A program made the position numbers and the translations under genes. DNA of 28,496 nt, taken from positions 1 to 28,496 of the forward strand of contig CAMPJH010000003.1 in the NCBI GenBank assembly GCA_946886845.1, written 5' to 3'. Positions 1 through 10,330 of the stretch are shown piece after piece. Every line of letters begins with the position of its first letter. Positions within the stretch are counted from its first letter, which is position 1. The DNA comes from an uncultured Sphingomonas sp. (lineage in GTDB: Bacteria > Pseudomonadota > Alphaproteobacteria > Sphingomonadales > Sphingomonadaceae). The notes under the pieces were generated by a model. That model was not told the DNA's origin. It saw nothing but the letters and a program-made list of their open reading frames with translations, and did no database searches.

Positions 1-360
1 GCAATCGTCGGTGTCGAGCTCGAGGTCGATGGCGTCGACGTCTGCGAAGCGCTTGAACAGCACCGCCTTGCCTTCCATCACCGGCTTCGACGCCAGCGCT
101 CCCAGATTGCCGAGCCCGAGGATCGCGCTGCCGTTGGAGATGACGGCGACAAGATTGCCCTTGGCGGTATAATCATAGGCGCAGGCCGGGTCCGCGGCGA
201 TCGCCCGCACCGGAACGGCGACGCCGGGCGAATAAGCGAGGCTGAGGTCGCGCTGGGTCGCCATCGGCTTCGAGGCGATGATCTCGATTTTCCCCGGCCG
301 CCCGCGCGAATGGAAATCGAGCGCTTCGGCCTCGGAAAATTTGACGTTGGTCTCATTCAT
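1..360 (-). CDS. maeB: NADP-dependent malic enzyme, N-terminal part (gene runs off the window)
   Basis: Reading leftward from ATG at 360 gives an open frame of 120 codons to the window edge. It begins [20 protein letters not shown] and contains LAYSPGVA (residues 41-48, with the conserved Tyr43), [15 protein letters not shown] (76-90) and MEGKAVLFK (95-103, conserved Lys98). These are hallmarks of bacterial NADP-malic enzymes of the MaeB type, which decarboxylate malate to pyruvate in the cytoplasm. In MaeB proteins a phosphotransacetylase-like domain usually follows; it would lie outside this window. A GAGGAG sequence lies 11 bases upstream of the ATG, slightly far for a ribosome site. The gene is divergent from mutS. 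Family assignment is secure; whether the full two-domain form is present cannot be seen. Confidence 0.9.
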   Translation of the reverse strand, partial: MNETNVKFSEAEALDFHSRGRPGKIEIIASKPMATQRDLSLAYSPGVAVPVRAIAADPACAYDYTAKGNLVAVISNGSAILGLGNLGALASKPVMEGKAVLFKRFADVDAIDLELDTDDC

Positions 361-436
361 GTGCGCTTGGGCTCCTCGCGCGCGGCTTTAGCCAAAGGGT
401 GTGGGAAGAGTCACGCCGAGCGGCTACCACCGCAAC

Positions 437-3040
437 ATGGCTCGAGCCGACAGTCCGACTCCGATGATGGCCCAATATAAGCGCCTGAAAGCCGAGGCCG
501 GCGACGCCTTGCTGTTTTACCGGATGGGCGACTTCTTCGAGCTGTTCTTCGACGACGCCAGGCTAGCTTCCGCCTGCCTCGATATCGCCCTGACCAAAAG
601 GGGGGAGGACGCCGGCGAGCCGATTCCGATGTGCGGAGTGCCGGTCCATTCGGCCGAATCCTATCTCGCCCGGCTGATCAAGGCAGGCCACCGGGTCGCG
701 ATAGCCGAGCAGACCGAAAGCCCGGCCGAGGCGCGCAAGGCGCGCGGCAGCAAGGCGCTGGTCGACCGGGCGATCGTCCGGCTGGTCACGCCCGGGACGC
801 TGACCGAGGAGAATCTGCTCGAATCGGGCGCCGCCAACTGGCTGGCTGCAGTCGGCCTGGCAGGCGAGGATTGGGCGATCGCCGCCGCCGACATCTCGAC
901 CGGCCGGTTCGAGCTGATCGCCTGCGGCCTCGGCGAGCTCGCCTCCGAACTGGCGCGGCTGGCGCCGGCCGAGACGGTCGCCGACGGCGCGCTTCCGGGC
1001 GTGACGACCCGTGACGGGCAGGGCGGCTTCGATAGCATCGCCGGCGAGAGGGCGTTGAAGAACCGGTTCGGGCTCGCAACGCTCGACGGGATCGGCGCTC
1101 CGAGCCGCGCCGAGCTTGCTGCCGCCGGCGGGCTGCTCGCTTATCTCGACCGCACGCAGAAAGGCGCGGGAATCCTGCTCGATTTGCCCAAGCGGATCGC
1201 CCGCTCGGCGCATATGCAGATCGACCTGGCAACGCGCGAGAGCCTGGAGTTGACCCGTTCGGCTCGGGGCGGCGTCGCCGGAAGCCTGCTCGGCGAAATC
1301 GATCGCTGCGTCACCGCCGGCGGCCGCCGGTTGCTCGCCGCCGACATTTCGGCGCCGCTGACAGACAAGGCCGAAATCGAGGCGCGGCTGGCGCTGGTCG
1401 GCTGGCTCCACGAGGACCAGCTCCGCCGCCAACGGACGCACGTTGCGCTGAAGGCGCTACCGGACCTTGCGCGCGCCTTGGGGCGCCTAACCGCGGGCCG
1501 CGGCTCGCCGCGCGATCTCGCCTTGCTGCGCGACGGACTAGCGGCGGCCGATGCGCTGAAGCGCGAGCTAATGGGCGAGCCCGATCGACCGCCGCTGCTT
1601 GAGACTCTGCTCCCCGCGCTTGGCGGCCACGAAGCGTTGATCGACAAGCTGACGTCTGCGCTCGTCGAATCGCCGCCGCTCGATGCGTCCAAAGGCGGCT
1701 ATATCGCCGAAGAGTTCGATCCTGAGCTCGATGCCCTTCGCTCGGCCTCATCCGACGGGCGCCGGGCGATCGCCGCGCTCGAGTCGCGCTATCGCGAATC
1801 GACCGGGACACCATCGTTGAAGATCCGCCACAATGCGGTGCTCGGCTATCATATCGAGGTCGCCGCCCGGCACGCCGACAAGTTGATGGCGCAGGACAGT
1901 GGCTTTGCCCATCGGCAGACGCTGGCAGGCGTCGTCCGCTTCAATTCGCCGGAGCTTCACGAGGAGGCGTCGCGGGTCGTTGAGGCTGGGAGTGATGCGC
2001 TGGCGCTCGAAACCGCGCATTTTCAGGAGCTGACCGCTTTTGCGCTCGCAAGCTCGGCGCGGATCCTGGCCAGCGCCGATGCGCTGGCGCGGATCGACGT
2101 CGCGGCCGCCAATGCCCAGCGCGCGGCCGAAGACGGGTGGGCGCTGCCGAACATCACCGACGAGCCTTGCCTCGACATCGAGGCCGGCCGCCATCCGGTC
2201 GTTGAAAGCGCGCTCCGCGAGGGTGGCGAGCGGTTCGTCGCCAACGATTTAAGCCTGGTTCGCGACGACCGGCTGTGGCTGATCACCGGCCCCAACATGG
2301 GCGGCAAGTCGACCTTCCTTAGGCAGGCGGCGCTGATCGCCGTGCTCGCGCAATCGGGATGCTTCGTTCCCGCCGCGCGGGCGAAAGTGGGGCTGGTCGA
2401 TCGCTTGTTCAGCCGGGTCGGGGCGTCGGACAATCTCGCCCGCGGCCGCTCGACCTTCATGGTCGAAATGGTCGAGACCGCGGCGATCCTCGCCCAGGCA
2501 ACCCCGCAGAGTCTCGTCATCCTCGATGAGATCGGCCGCGGCACCTCGACCTATGACGGCCTGGCGATCGCCTGGGCGGTGGTCGAGGCCATGCATGATT
2601 CGGCCCAATGCCGGACGCTGTTCGCCACCCATTATCACGAGCTGACCCGGCTCGCCGGCCGGCTCGATGCGCTGTCGCTCCATCACGTTCGGGCGCGCGA
2701 GTGGAAGGGCGACCTGGTGCTTTTGCATGAGGTCGCCGACGGCGCCGCCGACCGCAGCTACGGGATCGCGGTGGCAAAACTGGCGGGGCTGCCGCCGGCC
2801 GTCGTCGCTCGCGCGAAAGCAGTGCTGGCCAAGCTGGAAGCGGGCCGCGACGCAACCGGCGGGATTGCCGCCGGGCTCGACGATTTGCCCTTGTTCGCGG
2901 CCAAAGCCGAGCCGGAAACGGCCATCGATCCACTGGTCGAGGTTATGGCCGAAATCGATCCCGATGCGCTGACTCCGCGCGAGGCGCTGGAGGCGCTATA
3001 CCGCCTGAAGCGGCTGTCGGCGGAACGGAGCGAGCGATGA
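437..3040 (+). CDS. mutS: DNA mismatch repair protein MutS
   Basis: MutS binds mismatches and small loops in DNA and uses ATP to start repair. The product is 867 residues from ATG 437, the usual MutS length. The mismatch-reading Phe-x-Glu motif is in [11 protein letters not shown] near the N terminus. Walker [10 protein letters not shown] begins at residue 618, the Walker B acidic pair Asp697-Glu698 lies in [13 protein letters not shown], and ATHYHEL follows. The frame opens at GTG 401, but I prefer ATG 437 because the family usually has only a few residues before the PMMAQY segment; ATG 464 or 467 is also possible and no start has a strong Shine-Dalgarno sequence. The stop overlaps the start of glnD (ATGA), suggesting translational coupling. 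I see nothing unusual in the protein. Confidence 0.97.
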   Translation: MARADSPTPMMAQYKRLKAEAGDALLFYRMGDFFELFFDDARLASACLDIALTKRGEDAGEPIPMCGVPVHSAESYLARLIKAGHRVAIAEQTESPAEARKARGSKALVDRAIVRLVTPGTLTEENLLESGAANWLAAVGLAGEDWAIAAADISTGRFELIACGLGELASELARLAPAETVADGALPGVTTRDGQGGFDSIAGERALKNRFGLATLDGIGAPSRAELAAAGGLLAYLDRTQKGAGILLDLPKRIARSAHMQIDLATRESLELTRSARGGVAGSLLGEIDRCVTAGGRRLLAADISAPLTDKAEIEARLALVGWLHEDQLRRQRTHVALKALPDLARALGRLTAGRGSPRDLALLRDGLAAADALKRELMGEPDRPPLLETLLPALGGHEALIDKLTSALVESPPLDASKGGYIAEEFDPELDALRSASSDGRRAIAALESRYRESTGTPSLKIRHNAVLGYHIEVAARHADKLMAQDSGFAHRQTLAGVVRFNSPELHEEASRVVEAGSDALALETAHFQELTAFALASSARILASADALARIDVAAANAQRAAEDGWALPNITDEPCLDIEAGRHPVVESALREGGERFVANDLSLVRDDRLWLITGPNMGGKSTFLRQAALIAVLAQSGCFVPAARAKVGLVDRLFSRVGASDNLARGRSTFMVEMVETAAILAQATPQSLVILDEIGRGTSTYDGLAIAWAVVEAMHDSAQCRTLFATHYHELTRLAGRLDALSLHHVRAREWKGDLVLLHEVADGAADRSYGIAVAKLAGLPPAVVARAKAVLAKLEAGRDATGGIAAGLDDLPLFAAKAEPETAIDPLVEVMAEIDPDALTPREALEALYRLKRLSAERSER

Positions 3041-5736
3041 ACGCCCCGTTCGACCCGATCGCCGACCGTCGGGCCATCATCGAACCGCGCAAGCTTCACG
3101 ATCAGCTGGCTGGAAGCGATTCCGCAAAGGCCACGAAAATCCTCGCCAAGGCGCTCGAACGCGGCCGAAACGAAATCGCCAATCGGCTTCGGTCTCAGCC
3201 CGACCGCGGCCGGGCTGCGGCGCGCTCGACCGCTTATTTACACGCCCAGATCCTCCGCCTCGTCTACGAATATGTGACCGGCGATTCGCCCCCCGAGCTG
3301 GCGGTCGTCGGCCTTGGCGGCACCGGCCGCGGCGAGATGGCGCCGTACAGCGACCTCGACCTCATGTTTCTGACGCAGGCCAAGCCTTCGCCCGAAACCG
3401 GGAAGATCGTCGAGGACGTCCTCTATTTGCTCTGGGACTTGAAGCTCAAAGTCGGCCATTCGCTCCGCTCGATCGACGAGCTCGTCAAGCTGGCCCGCAA
3501 GGACATGACGGTGCGCACCGCCTTCCTCGAGGCGCGGTTGTTATGGGGCAGCGAAGATGTTTTCGAGGCCGCGGTACGCAAGTTCCGGGTGAAGATCGTG
3601 TCGGGATCGGCCGCCGATTATGTCGCCGCCAAGCTCGCCGAGCGCGACCAGCGCCACGTCCGGATGGGCGACAGCCGCTATGTCGTCGAACCCAACGTCA
3701 AGGACGGCAAGGGCGGTCTTCGCGACCTCCATACGCTCTATTGGATCGGCAAATATATCTACGACGTCCGGCAGCCGTCGGAGCTGGTTTCGGTCGGGCT
3801 CCTGACCGCCGAGGAGTTTGCCTTGTTCGAGCGCGCCGAGCGCTTCTTCTGGGCGGTGCGTTGTCATTTGCACCTGGAGGCCGGGCGAGCAGAAGAGCGG
3901 CTGGGGTTCCAATATCAAAAGCAGATCGCGACCCGCATGCGCTACGCCGACCGGCCGGGGAAATCCGCGGTCGAGCGGTTCATGCATTTCTACTTTCTCA
4001 ACGCGAAGGCGGTCGGCGACCTGACCGGCGTCTTCCTTGCCCAGCTCGACGAGAAAATGGCGCGCAAGGGCTTCCGGTTCGCGCTGCCGACCATCCGGCG
4101 CCGGCCTAAGGCGCTGGTTGGCTTCGTTCTCGAACGCGGCCGGCTGACGATCCCGTCGGACGATTTCTTCCAACAGGAGCCGTCACGCCTCCTCGAGTTG
4201 TTCGCCTTGGCCGCGCGCGAGCAGCTGGAAATTCATCCGGCGGCGATGCGCGCTGCAACCCGCGATTCGAAGCTCATCGATGCCGCGGTCCGCAAGGATC
4301 CGCGTGCCAACGCCTTGTTCCTGGAGGTTCTGACCGACGTCCACGCGCCAGACACGGTGCTTCGCTGGATGAACGAGGCCGGGGTGTTCGGCCGCTTCAT
4401 TCCAGATTTCGGCCGCGTCGTCGCCCAGATGCAGTTCGACATGTACCACCATTACACGGTCGACGAGCATGCGATCCGGGCGATCGGGCTGCTCGCCCAA
4501 ATCGAGCGCGGCGAGCTGGCCGACGATCATCCGCTCGCGACGGCTTTGTTCGAACAGATCGCCTCGCGCCGCACGCTTTATGTCGCGGTGCTGCTGCACG
4601 ACATCGCCAAGGGCCGTGGCGGCGATCACAGCGTGCTGGGCGCCCAAGTCGCGCTCAAGCTTTGCCCGCGGCTGGGGCTCGACGAAGCCGAAACCGAAGC
4701 CGTCGCCTGGCTGGTCCGCTATCACCTGCTGCTGTCGTCGACCGCCTTCAAGCGTGACCTTGCCGATCCCAAGACGATCGACGACTTCGTCCGCCAAGTG
4801 CAGAGCCCGGAGCGGTTGCGGCTGCTGCTGATGCTGACCGTAGTCGACATTCGCGCGGTCGGTCCCGGCGTGTGGAACGACTGGAAGCGGCTGCTGCTTC
4901 GAAGCCTGTTCGATGCTGCCGAGGAGCAGTTGCGGCTCGGCCACAAGCAGCGCGGCCGAAGCGAGATCGTCGCCCAGCGGCAGGCGGAGCTGGAGTCCGC
5001 GCTCGGCTGGAAGGCGAAGATCGCGCGCGCCTATGCGCGGCGCCTTCCCGACAGTTATTGGATCGCCGAGCCCGGTGACGTGCAGCTGGCCAATGCCCGC
5101 CAGGTCGCCGCTGCCGAAGCGCATATCGGCGATGCCAGGCCCAGCATCGTCGCCGAGGACGAGCCTGGCCGGGGGGCAACCCGGGTCAGCGTCTTCGCGC
5201 CCGATCGCGAGGGCCTGTTCTTCCGAATCTGCGCCGGCCTGGCTTTAGCCGGAGCAAGCATCATCGACGCCCGGATCCACACCACGAAGGACGGAATGGC
5301 GCTCGACAATCTGCTGGTCCAGGACGCGCAGGGCCGACCCTATTCGGACAGGCAGCTGCGCGCCCGGCTGGTCCGATCCGTTCAGTCGGCGTTGACGAGC
5401 GAGCGGCCGCCGGAAATTCCGACCGGCAAAGGCGGCGCCAGGCCGGTCGAGGCTTTCCATCTCGCGCCATCGGTGGCGATCGCCGAACGGGCGTCGAGTC
5501 GAACCACGGTGGTCGAGGTGAACGCGCTCGACCGGCGAGGGCTACTGGCCCGGCTTGCCCGCGCTATCCTTGGCTGCGGCCACCAGCTGCACTCGGCCCA
5601 CATCGCTACTTACGGCGAGCGCGCCGTCGACGTCTTCTATCTCACCAACGCGAGCGGCAGGAAGCTGTCGCCGGCGCAGATCGACGACCTGCGCTCGGCG
5701 CTGCTGGCCGCTGCCCGCGAAGCCGACGAGGCTTAG
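3037..5736 (+). CDS. glnD: Bifunctional uridylyltransferase/uridylyl-removing enzyme GlnD
   Basis: GlnD senses glutamine and adds UMP to, or removes it from, PII proteins (GlnB/GlnK), setting nitrogen metabolism. The 899-residue product has the full family layout. The nucleotidyltransferase motif [18 protein letters not shown] is at about residues 93-110 and carries the catalytic acidic pair. An HD hydrolase motif, [14 protein letters not shown], starts near residue 519 and provides the uridylyl-removing activity. Two ACT domains at about 715-765 and 825-875 are the glutamine-sensing part. The ATG overlaps the mutS stop by 4 bases, so the two are probably co-transcribed. The stop TAG is interlocked with the stop of the convergent permease gene (TTAG at 5733-5736). 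All key motifs are intact. Confidence 0.97.
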   Translation: MNAPFDPIADRRAIIEPRKLHDQLAGSDSAKATKILAKALERGRNEIANRLRSQPDRGRAAARSTAYLHAQILRLVYEYVTGDSPPELAVVGLGGTGRGEMAPYSDLDLMFLTQAKPSPETGKIVEDVLYLLWDLKLKVGHSLRSIDELVKLARKDMTVRTAFLEARLLWGSEDVFEAAVRKFRVKIVSGSAADYVAAKLAERDQRHVRMGDSRYVVEPNVKDGKGGLRDLHTLYWIGKYIYDVRQPSELVSVGLLTAEEFALFERAERFFWAVRCHLHLEAGRAEERLGFQYQKQIATRMRYADRPGKSAVERFMHFYFLNAKAVGDLTGVFLAQLDEKMARKGFRFALPTIRRRPKALVGFVLERGRLTIPSDDFFQQEPSRLLELFALAAREQLEIHPAAMRAATRDSKLIDAAVRKDPRANALFLEVLTDVHAPDTVLRWMNEAGVFGRFIPDFGRVVAQMQFDMYHHYTVDEHAIRAIGLLAQIERGELADDHPLATALFEQIASRRTLYVAVLLHDIAKGRGGDHSVLGAQVALKLCPRLGLDEAETEAVAWLVRYHLLLSSTAFKRDLADPKTIDDFVRQVQSPERLRLLLMLTVVDIRAVGPGVWNDWKRLLLRSLFDAAEEQLRLGHKQRGRSEIVAQRQAELESALGWKAKIARAYARRLPDSYWIAEPGDVQLANARQVAAAEAHIGDARPSIVAEDEPGRGATRVSVFAPDREGLFFRICAGLALAGASIIDARIHTTKDGMALDNLLVQDAQGRPYSDRQLRARLVRSVQSALTSERPPEIPTGKGGARPVEAFHLAPSVAIAERASSRTTVVEVNALDRRGLLARLARAILGCGHQLHSAHIATYGERAVDVFYLTNASGRKLSPAQIDDLRSALLAAAREADEA

Positions 5737-7367
5737 CGCCGTTCCTCCGGACTGCCGGGTGCCGGCGCTCCAGGCATCGGTGGGACGCCGACGGAAGGCG
5801 GTGCCTCCGGAGAGAGTTCCGGAACCTCGACGATCCCGCGCCCAAGATGGCTGTTCCTCCGGCTGTAGAGGAAATAGAGGACCAATCCGATCGCCGTCCA
5901 GCCGGGCAGGAACAGCATCGCCGCGCTAGGCAAATTGAGGAACAGGAAAAGGCACCCGCCGATCGTCAGCGGAGCGATGAGCCATACCGCCGGTACCCGG
6001 AAACCACGCGTTCGGCCCGGATCCTTCTTCCGAAGCATCATGACCGCCACTGCAACCATCAGGAAGGCATAGAGCGTTCCGGCGTTGGAGATGTCGGCCA
6101 GCTGCCCCACCGGGAAGAATGCCGCGGCGATCGCCACGGCGGTACCGGTCATCATAGTGACGATATGCGGCGTGCGGAATTTCGGGTGGACGCGACTTAG
6201 GACTTCAGGAAGCAGACCATCGCGGCTCATCACGAAAAAGATGCGAGTCTGTCCGAAGATCAGCACCAGGATCACGGACGGCAACGCGAGGAATGCGGCA
6301 ATCCCGAGCATGTTCCCGACGCCCGAATAGCCGATCGTCCGCAGCACGTGAGCCAGAGCCTCGTTCGAGCACACCAGCGCCTCGGCATATTCCGGCATCG
6401 CGCATTGCCGCGCGAGCTCGGGCGATCCAGCCTCGAGCGGCATTCCGCCGGCCCCCATGATTGGCTGACCACCGAGCGTGCCAATCGCTCCCGCTGCAAC
6501 GAGGATGTAGAAAACGGTGCAGAAGAGCAGCGATCCGACAAGGCCGATCGGCACGTTGCGTTGGGGATTCTTGGTTTCCTCCGCAGCGGTCGAGACGGCG
6601 TCGAAACCCACATAGGCGAAAAACATCGTCGCTGCAGCGCCGACCGCGCCAAGCCCGGTTCCGAACCCGCCGAACACGCCGGCCGGAAGGAAGGGATTGA
6701 ACTTGTCGGGGTCGAACTCCGCGCTGCTGAATGTCAGAGCTATAAAGGCGGTAAGCGCGGCGACCTTGATCGCCACCAGCACTGCATTCACTCTCGCGCT
6801 TTCGCTGGTGCCGATGACCAGCAGGGTTGTCACCAGCAAGGCAATCAACAGCGCCGGCAGGTTGATGAATCCGCCTGCCGCACCGCCGAATGCGAGCGGC
6901 CCGGCGCTGAGCCACGTCGGCAAGTATATGCCGAGGAATTCATTGAGGATCGTGCCGGTGAAATATCCCGACCAACCGACGGAGACGGCCGACGCAGCGA
7001 TCGCATATTCCATGATCAGCGCCCAACCCACGGTCCAGGCGAAAAACTCGCCGATCGTTGCATAGCTGTAGGTATAGGCGCTTCCCGCGACCGGGATCAT
7101 CGATGCGATCTCAGCATAGCACAGCGCCGCGACAATGCAGACTGCGCCGGCGATTGCGAAGGCCAGCATCAAGCCCGGGCCCGCCTTTTGCGCGCCCACG
7201 GCGGTGAGCACGAAAATGCCGGTTCCGATGACGCAGCCGATGCCGAGGAGGGTCAGTTGCCACGCACCAAGCGTGCGCTTCAGCGCCTTCTTCTCGGCGG
7301 TGGCGAGAATCGCGTCGAGCGGTTTGACTCGGCCTAACAGGCCCCCCCGCGGTGCTGCTGTGGCCAT
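5733..7367 (-). CDS. APC-superfamily amino-acid permease (cationic amino acid transporter type)
   Basis: The 544-residue protein is strongly hydrophobic, with at least twelve predicted membrane helices. The first helix carries GIGCVIGTGIF (residues 42-52), the signature of APC permeases. The motifs around it and YAEIASMIPVAGSAYTYSY resemble the CAT/YfnA branch (TC 2.A.3.3), which takes up amino acids by proton symport at the inner membrane. The loop near residues 270-330 contains two Cys residues. The C-terminal tail is proline-rich and polar. The start ATG 7367 has GAGGGG about six bases upstream. It lies 70 bases downstream of the HIT gene on the same strand. The specific substrate cannot be read from sequence. 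Its TAA interlocks with the glnD TAG. Confidence 0.93.
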   Translation of the reverse strand: MATAAPRGGLLGRVKPLDAILATAEKKALKRTLGAWQLTLLGIGCVIGTGIFVLTAVGAQKAGPGLMLAFAIAGAVCIVAALCYAEIASMIPVAGSAYTYSYATIGEFFAWTVGWALIMEYAIAASAVSVGWSGYFTGTILNEFLGIYLPTWLSAGPLAFGGAAGGFINLPALLIALLVTTLLVIGTSESARVNAVLVAIKVAALTAFIALTFSSAEFDPDKFNPFLPAGVFGGFGTGLGAVGAAATMFFAYVGFDAVSTAAEETKNPQRNVPIGLVGSLLFCTVFYILVAAGAIGTLGGQPIMGAGGMPLEAGSPELARQCAMPEYAEALVCSNEALAHVLRTIGYSGVGNMLGIAAFLALPSVILVLIFGQTRIFFVMSRDGLLPEVLSRVHPKFRTPHIVTMMTGTAVAIAAAFFPVGQLADISNAGTLYAFLMVAVAVMMLRKKDPGRTRGFRVPAVWLIAPLTIGGCLFLFLNLPSAAMLFLPGWTAIGLVLYFLYSRRNSHLGRGIVEVPELSPEAPPSVGVPPMPGAPAPGSPEERR

Positions 7368-7409
7368 GACTATCCCCTCAAATGCAATTCGGGGCGGAGC
7401 CTAGCGGTT

Positions 7410-7426
7410 GTTGCGACGCGCGCAAC
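7410..7426 (-). terminator. Possible hairpin between the HIT gene and the permease gene
   Basis: GTTGCG and CGCAAC form a perfect 6-base-pair stem around a 5-base loop, 11 bases after the HIT stop codon on the minus strand. No T-run follows, so it is not a standard intrinsic terminator. It could weaken read-through into the permease or stabilise the upstream mRNA end. The assignment is tentative. Confidence 0.25.
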
Positions 7427-7437
7427 GGCCAAATCGC

Positions 7438-7815
7438 TCAATGCAGCAACATCGGTCCAAGCGGCTGGCCGCCGAAGATGTGGATGTGGAGATGGGCGAC
7501 CTCCTGGCCGGCGCGCTTGCCGACATTGCCGAGCAGCCGATAGCCCTGGACGACGAGCTGCTGGTCGCGCGCGACCTTGCCGACGGCGCGGACGAAGCCG
7601 GCGATTTCCTCATCCGAGGCTTTGGCCGAAAAATCGTCCCAGGAGACGTAGGGCCCCTTGGGAATGACCAGGATGTGGACCGGCGCAAGCGGGTTGACGT
7701 CGTGGAAGGCGAGCGCCCACTCGTCCTCATAGACCTTCTTGCAGGGAAGCTCTCCGCGAAGGATCCGGGCGAAGACGTTGCTGTCGTCATAAGGCTGGGT
7801 CGGATCGATCGGCAT
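7438..7815 (-). CDS. HIT-family (histidine triad) nucleotide-binding protein, HINT type
   Basis: This is a 125-residue cytoplasmic protein of typical HINT length. The histidine triad is HLHIHIFGG, with His108, His110 and His112, close to the C terminus as in the family. The N-terminal NVFARILRGELP and the middle HILVIPKGP are also family hallmarks. HINT proteins hydrolyse adenosine phosphoramidates and acyl-adenylates; their physiological role in bacteria is poorly defined. The ATG at 7815 has AAGGA eight bases upstream. It is divergent from sspB with a 57-base gap. It may be co-transcribed with the permease downstream, although a hairpin sits between them. Confidence 0.95.
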   Translation of the reverse strand: MPIDPTQPYDDSNVFARILRGELPCKKVYEDEWALAFHDVNPLAPVHILVIPKGPYVSWDDFSAKASDEEIAGFVRAVGKVARDQQLVVQGYRLLGNVGKRAGQEVAHLHIHIFGGQPLGPMLLH

Positions 7816-7872
7816 GCTTTGGGTCCTTGACTCGGCTTGACCGGGAACGCCGCCTCGTTACCACCGGAAGCG

Positions 7873-8352
7873 ATGACCGACGAGACTCCGGAAAGCCTGA
7901 TTCCGTACGACGAGATCGTCCAGGAGGCGCTTCGCGACGTCGTCGGCCGCGTTCTCGGCGAGGTCGAGCGGTCGGGGGGCCTGCCGGGCGGCCATCATTT
8001 CTACATCACCTTCAATACCCGCATGCCCGGCGTTTCGATCCCCAAGCACCTCGCCGATCGCTTTCCCGAAGAGATGACGATCGTAATCCAGCACCGCTTC
8101 TGGGACTTGAAGGTCGAAAAGGACGCCTTCTCGGTCGGCCTGTCGTTCGGCGGCGTGCCGGCGACCTTGCGGGTCCCGTTCGCGGCGGTCACCGATTTCG
8201 TCGACCCGGCGGTCGATTTCAGCCTCAAGTTCCAGGCCAATGCCTCCGAATCCGTGCATCAGGATCATGAGCAGGCCGAGAATGACGCACCGGTCGCCGA
8301 GGCGGAGGATGGGACCAACGTCGTCAGTGTCGACTTCACGCGCAAGAAATGA
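7873..8352 (+). CDS. sspB: ClpXP adaptor, SspB family
   Basis: SspB delivers ssrA-tagged proteins from stalled ribosomes to the ClpXP protease. From ATG 7873 the protein has 159 residues. The N-terminal part ([18 protein letters not shown], then [17 protein letters not shown]) matches the substrate-binding domain of the alphaproteobacterial form. A polar acidic linker leads to the C-terminal tail [11 protein letters not shown], which resembles the short ClpX-docking peptide of such adaptors. The frame also opens at TTG 7837, but GGAAG just before ATG 7873 and family length favour the ATG; the spacing to GGAAG is short. The stop overlaps fumC by ATGA. Confidence 0.9.
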   Translation: MTDETPESLIPYDEIVQEALRDVVGRVLGEVERSGGLPGGHHFYITFNTRMPGVSIPKHLADRFPEEMTIVIQHRFWDLKVEKDAFSVGLSFGGVPATLRVPFAAVTDFVDPAVDFSLKFQANASESVHQDHEQAENDAPVAEAEDGTNVVSVDFTRKK

Positions 8353-9740
8353 CGACGACCCGCACCGAGACTGACAGCTTCGGACCGATCGAGGTTCCCG
8401 CCGCTTCCTATTGGGGCGCGCAGACCGAGCGCTCGATCGGCAATTTCCCGTTCGGCCCGCGCGAGCAGATGCCGGCCGAGATCGTCCATGCGCTGGGCTT
8501 CGTCAAACAGGCGGCGGCGCGGGTCAACGCGCGCATGGGGTTGCTCGATGCGGAGATTGCCGAAGCGATCCAGCAGGCGGCCGGCGAAGTCGCCCGCGGC
8601 GACCTCGACGGCCAGTTCCCGCTGGTCATCTGGCAGACCGGCTCGGGCACCCAGTCGAACATGAACGCCAATGAGGTTATCGCCGGCCGCGCCAACGAGC
8701 GGCTGACGGGCAACCGCGGCGGCAAGGAACCGGTCCACCCCAACGACCATGTCAACAAGAGCCAGTCGTCCAACGACAGCTTCCCGACGGCAATGCACAT
8801 CGCCGCCGCCCGGGCGGTCGCCGGCAAGCTCCTGCCCGCGGCGAGGGACATGCATTCCCTGCTGTCGAAGCTGGCAAAGAAGTGGGATTCGATCGTCAAG
8901 ATCGGCCGCACGCACTTGCAGGACGCGACTCCGCTGACGCTCGGCCAGGAATTCTCCGGATACGCGGCGCAGCTGCAAGCGAATGTCGAACGGCTCGAGC
9001 AACTGATGCCGCGGCTATACCGGCTGGCGCAGGGCGGGACCGCTGTCGGCACCGGGCTCAACGCCCCGAAAGGGTTCGGCGAGGCTTTCGCCAAGGAGGT
9101 TGCCAACCTTACCCGGCTGCCGTTCACCTCGGCTCCGAACAAGTTCGCCGAGATGGCCGCCCACGACACGATGGTCGAGCTGTCGGGCGCGCTCAACACG
9201 CTCGCGGTGTCGCTGACCAAGATCGCCAACGACATCCGCCTGATGGGCTCGGGGCCGCGCTGCGGGATCGGCGAGCTACGGCTTCCGGAGAACGAGCCGG
9301 GAAGCTCGATCATGCCCGGCAAGGTCAACCCGACCCAGTGCGAGATGCTGACGATGGTCGCCGCCCAGGTAATGGGCAACAATGTCGCGGTCACCGTCGG
9401 CGGGCTCCAGGGTCATCTCGAGCTGAACGTGTTCAAGCCGCTGATCGGCGCGAACGTCATCCGCTCGATCAACCTGCTTTCGATCGGCATGGAAAGTTTC
9501 ACCGAGCGGTGCCTGAAAGGGCTGCAGCCGGACGAGGCGCGAATTGCCGAGCTTCTCGACCGCTCGCTGATGCTGGTCACCGCGCTTGCCCCCGAAATCG
9601 GCTACGACAAGGCTGCTGAGATCGCCAAGCACGCCCACAAGACCGGCAAGACGCTCAAGGAGGCCGGCATCGAGCTCGGCCATGTCGACGAGGAGACGTT
9701 CCTTCGCGTCGTGAAGCCGGAGACGATGATCGGGCGTTGA
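8349..9740 (+). CDS. fumC: Fumarate hydratase class II
   Basis: This is the oxygen-stable, iron-free fumarase that interconverts fumarate and L-malate in the TCA cycle as a cytoplasmic homotetramer. The 463 residues match family length. [14 protein letters not shown] (near residue 97), [14 protein letters not shown] (near 137) and the fumarase/aspartase signature [11 protein letters not shown] (around 317-327) are all present, with the catalytic Ser loop intact. It overlaps sspB by four bases and is therefore probably translated from the same mRNA. The gene ends six bases before the convergent pagL-like gene. FumC is preferred over argininosuccinate lyase or aspartase because of the [10 protein letters not shown] block. 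Confidence 0.97.
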   Translation: MTTTRTETDSFGPIEVPAASYWGAQTERSIGNFPFGPREQMPAEIVHALGFVKQAAARVNARMGLLDAEIAEAIQQAAGEVARGDLDGQFPLVIWQTGSGTQSNMNANEVIAGRANERLTGNRGGKEPVHPNDHVNKSQSSNDSFPTAMHIAAARAVAGKLLPAARDMHSLLSKLAKKWDSIVKIGRTHLQDATPLTLGQEFSGYAAQLQANVERLEQLMPRLYRLAQGGTAVGTGLNAPKGFGEAFAKEVANLTRLPFTSAPNKFAEMAAHDTMVELSGALNTLAVSLTKIANDIRLMGSGPRCGIGELRLPENEPGSSIMPGKVNPTQCEMLTMVAAQVMGNNVAVTVGGLQGHLELNVFKPLIGANVIRSINLLSIGMESFTERCLKGLQPDEARIAELLDRSLMLVTALAPEIGYDKAAEIAKHAHKTGKTLKEAGIELGHVDEETFLRVVKPETMIGR

Positions 9741-9743
9741 TCG

Positions 9744-9756
9744 CGCCTAAAAGGCG
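9744..9756. terminator. Short inverted repeat at the fumC/pagL-like convergent junction
   Basis: CGCCT-AAA-AGGCG forms a 5-base-pair stem and contains the stop codon of the minus-strand gene. It could fold in both transcripts, but it is short and has no T-run. It may be chance in GC-rich DNA. Confidence 0.2.
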
Positions 9757-10274
9757 AGGTTCACCCGTACCCCGATATTGTCCATTCCCGGGTTCTGCCG
9801 GCCGAACAGTTGCGCGTGGCTCAGGTGGATCCAGCTGGCTTCGGCGGTGATCCTCGGCGCGATCCTGACTCCGATCCCGACCTCGGGCGCGAACAGGATC
9901 CGCGAGCCGAACTCCTTCTTGTCGTTGAGAGGATTTTCGAAATCGGCGGCCGAGCCGGTGTGGACAGCGATCCCCAGGCCGGGCCGGATGTAGACCGAAT
10001 CGCCGAATTTCATCGACAGTCCGGCCGCGGCGTAGCTGGTGCCACCCGAGCTGTTGAGGGCGCCGAACACATAGGGCTGGAGCGGGGTCCTGCCGATCCG
10101 CCCGCCGCGCCAGCCGAGCTGGATGTCGACTCCGTTTTCGGTGCCGCCGCTTTTCACCAGCGGCGTATCGACGTCATGCTTGTAAATCCCGCCGAATATT
10201 TCGCCCGCGGCCGCCGCCGCCGGTTGCAGCGCCAGCGCCGGCGCCAGCAGCAACGCGAGTGGAGCTTTGGTCAA
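9747..10274 (-). CDS. PagL-like lipid A 3-O-deacylase (acyloxyacyl hydrolase) family outer-membrane protein
   Basis: The 175-residue product starts with a signal peptide (MTKAPLALLLAPALALQP, AAAAAG cleavage region) and ends in a terminal Phe, as outer-membrane beta-barrels do. The C-terminal HLSHAQLFGRQNPGMDN matches the PagL active-site region: His150 and Ser152 keep the H-x-S pair. The position of the third catalytic residue, Glu in PagL, is here probably Asp165. PagL enzymes trim an acyl chain from lipid A. Sphingomonads generally carry glycosphingolipids rather than LPS, so the true substrate may differ. I chose TTG 10274 because GGGAGAGG lies five bases upstream; the frame opens at another TTG at 10292. 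It lies 56 bases downstream of the DUF2585 gene. Confidence 0.75.
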   Translation of the reverse strand: MTKAPLALLLAPALALQPAAAAAGEIFGGIYKHDVDTPLVKSGGTENGVDIQLGWRGGRIGRTPLQPYVFGALNSSGGTSYAAAGLSMKFGDSVYIRPGLGIAVHTGSAADFENPLNDKKEFGSRILFAPEVGIGVRIAPRITAEASWIHLSHAQLFGRQNPGMDNIGVRVNLAF

Positions 10275-10330
10275 TTGGCCTCTCCCGAACAATCGAAGCG
10301 CTCAATGCTTGTGGCGGGGATTGGTGCCGC

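Noticed and set aside
401..436. Earlier GTG start for MutS adding 12 residues
   Set aside because: The extra residues ([12 protein letters not shown]) do not look like the family N terminus, and no well-spaced ribosome site precedes the GTG. ATG 437 is preferred, though not proven.
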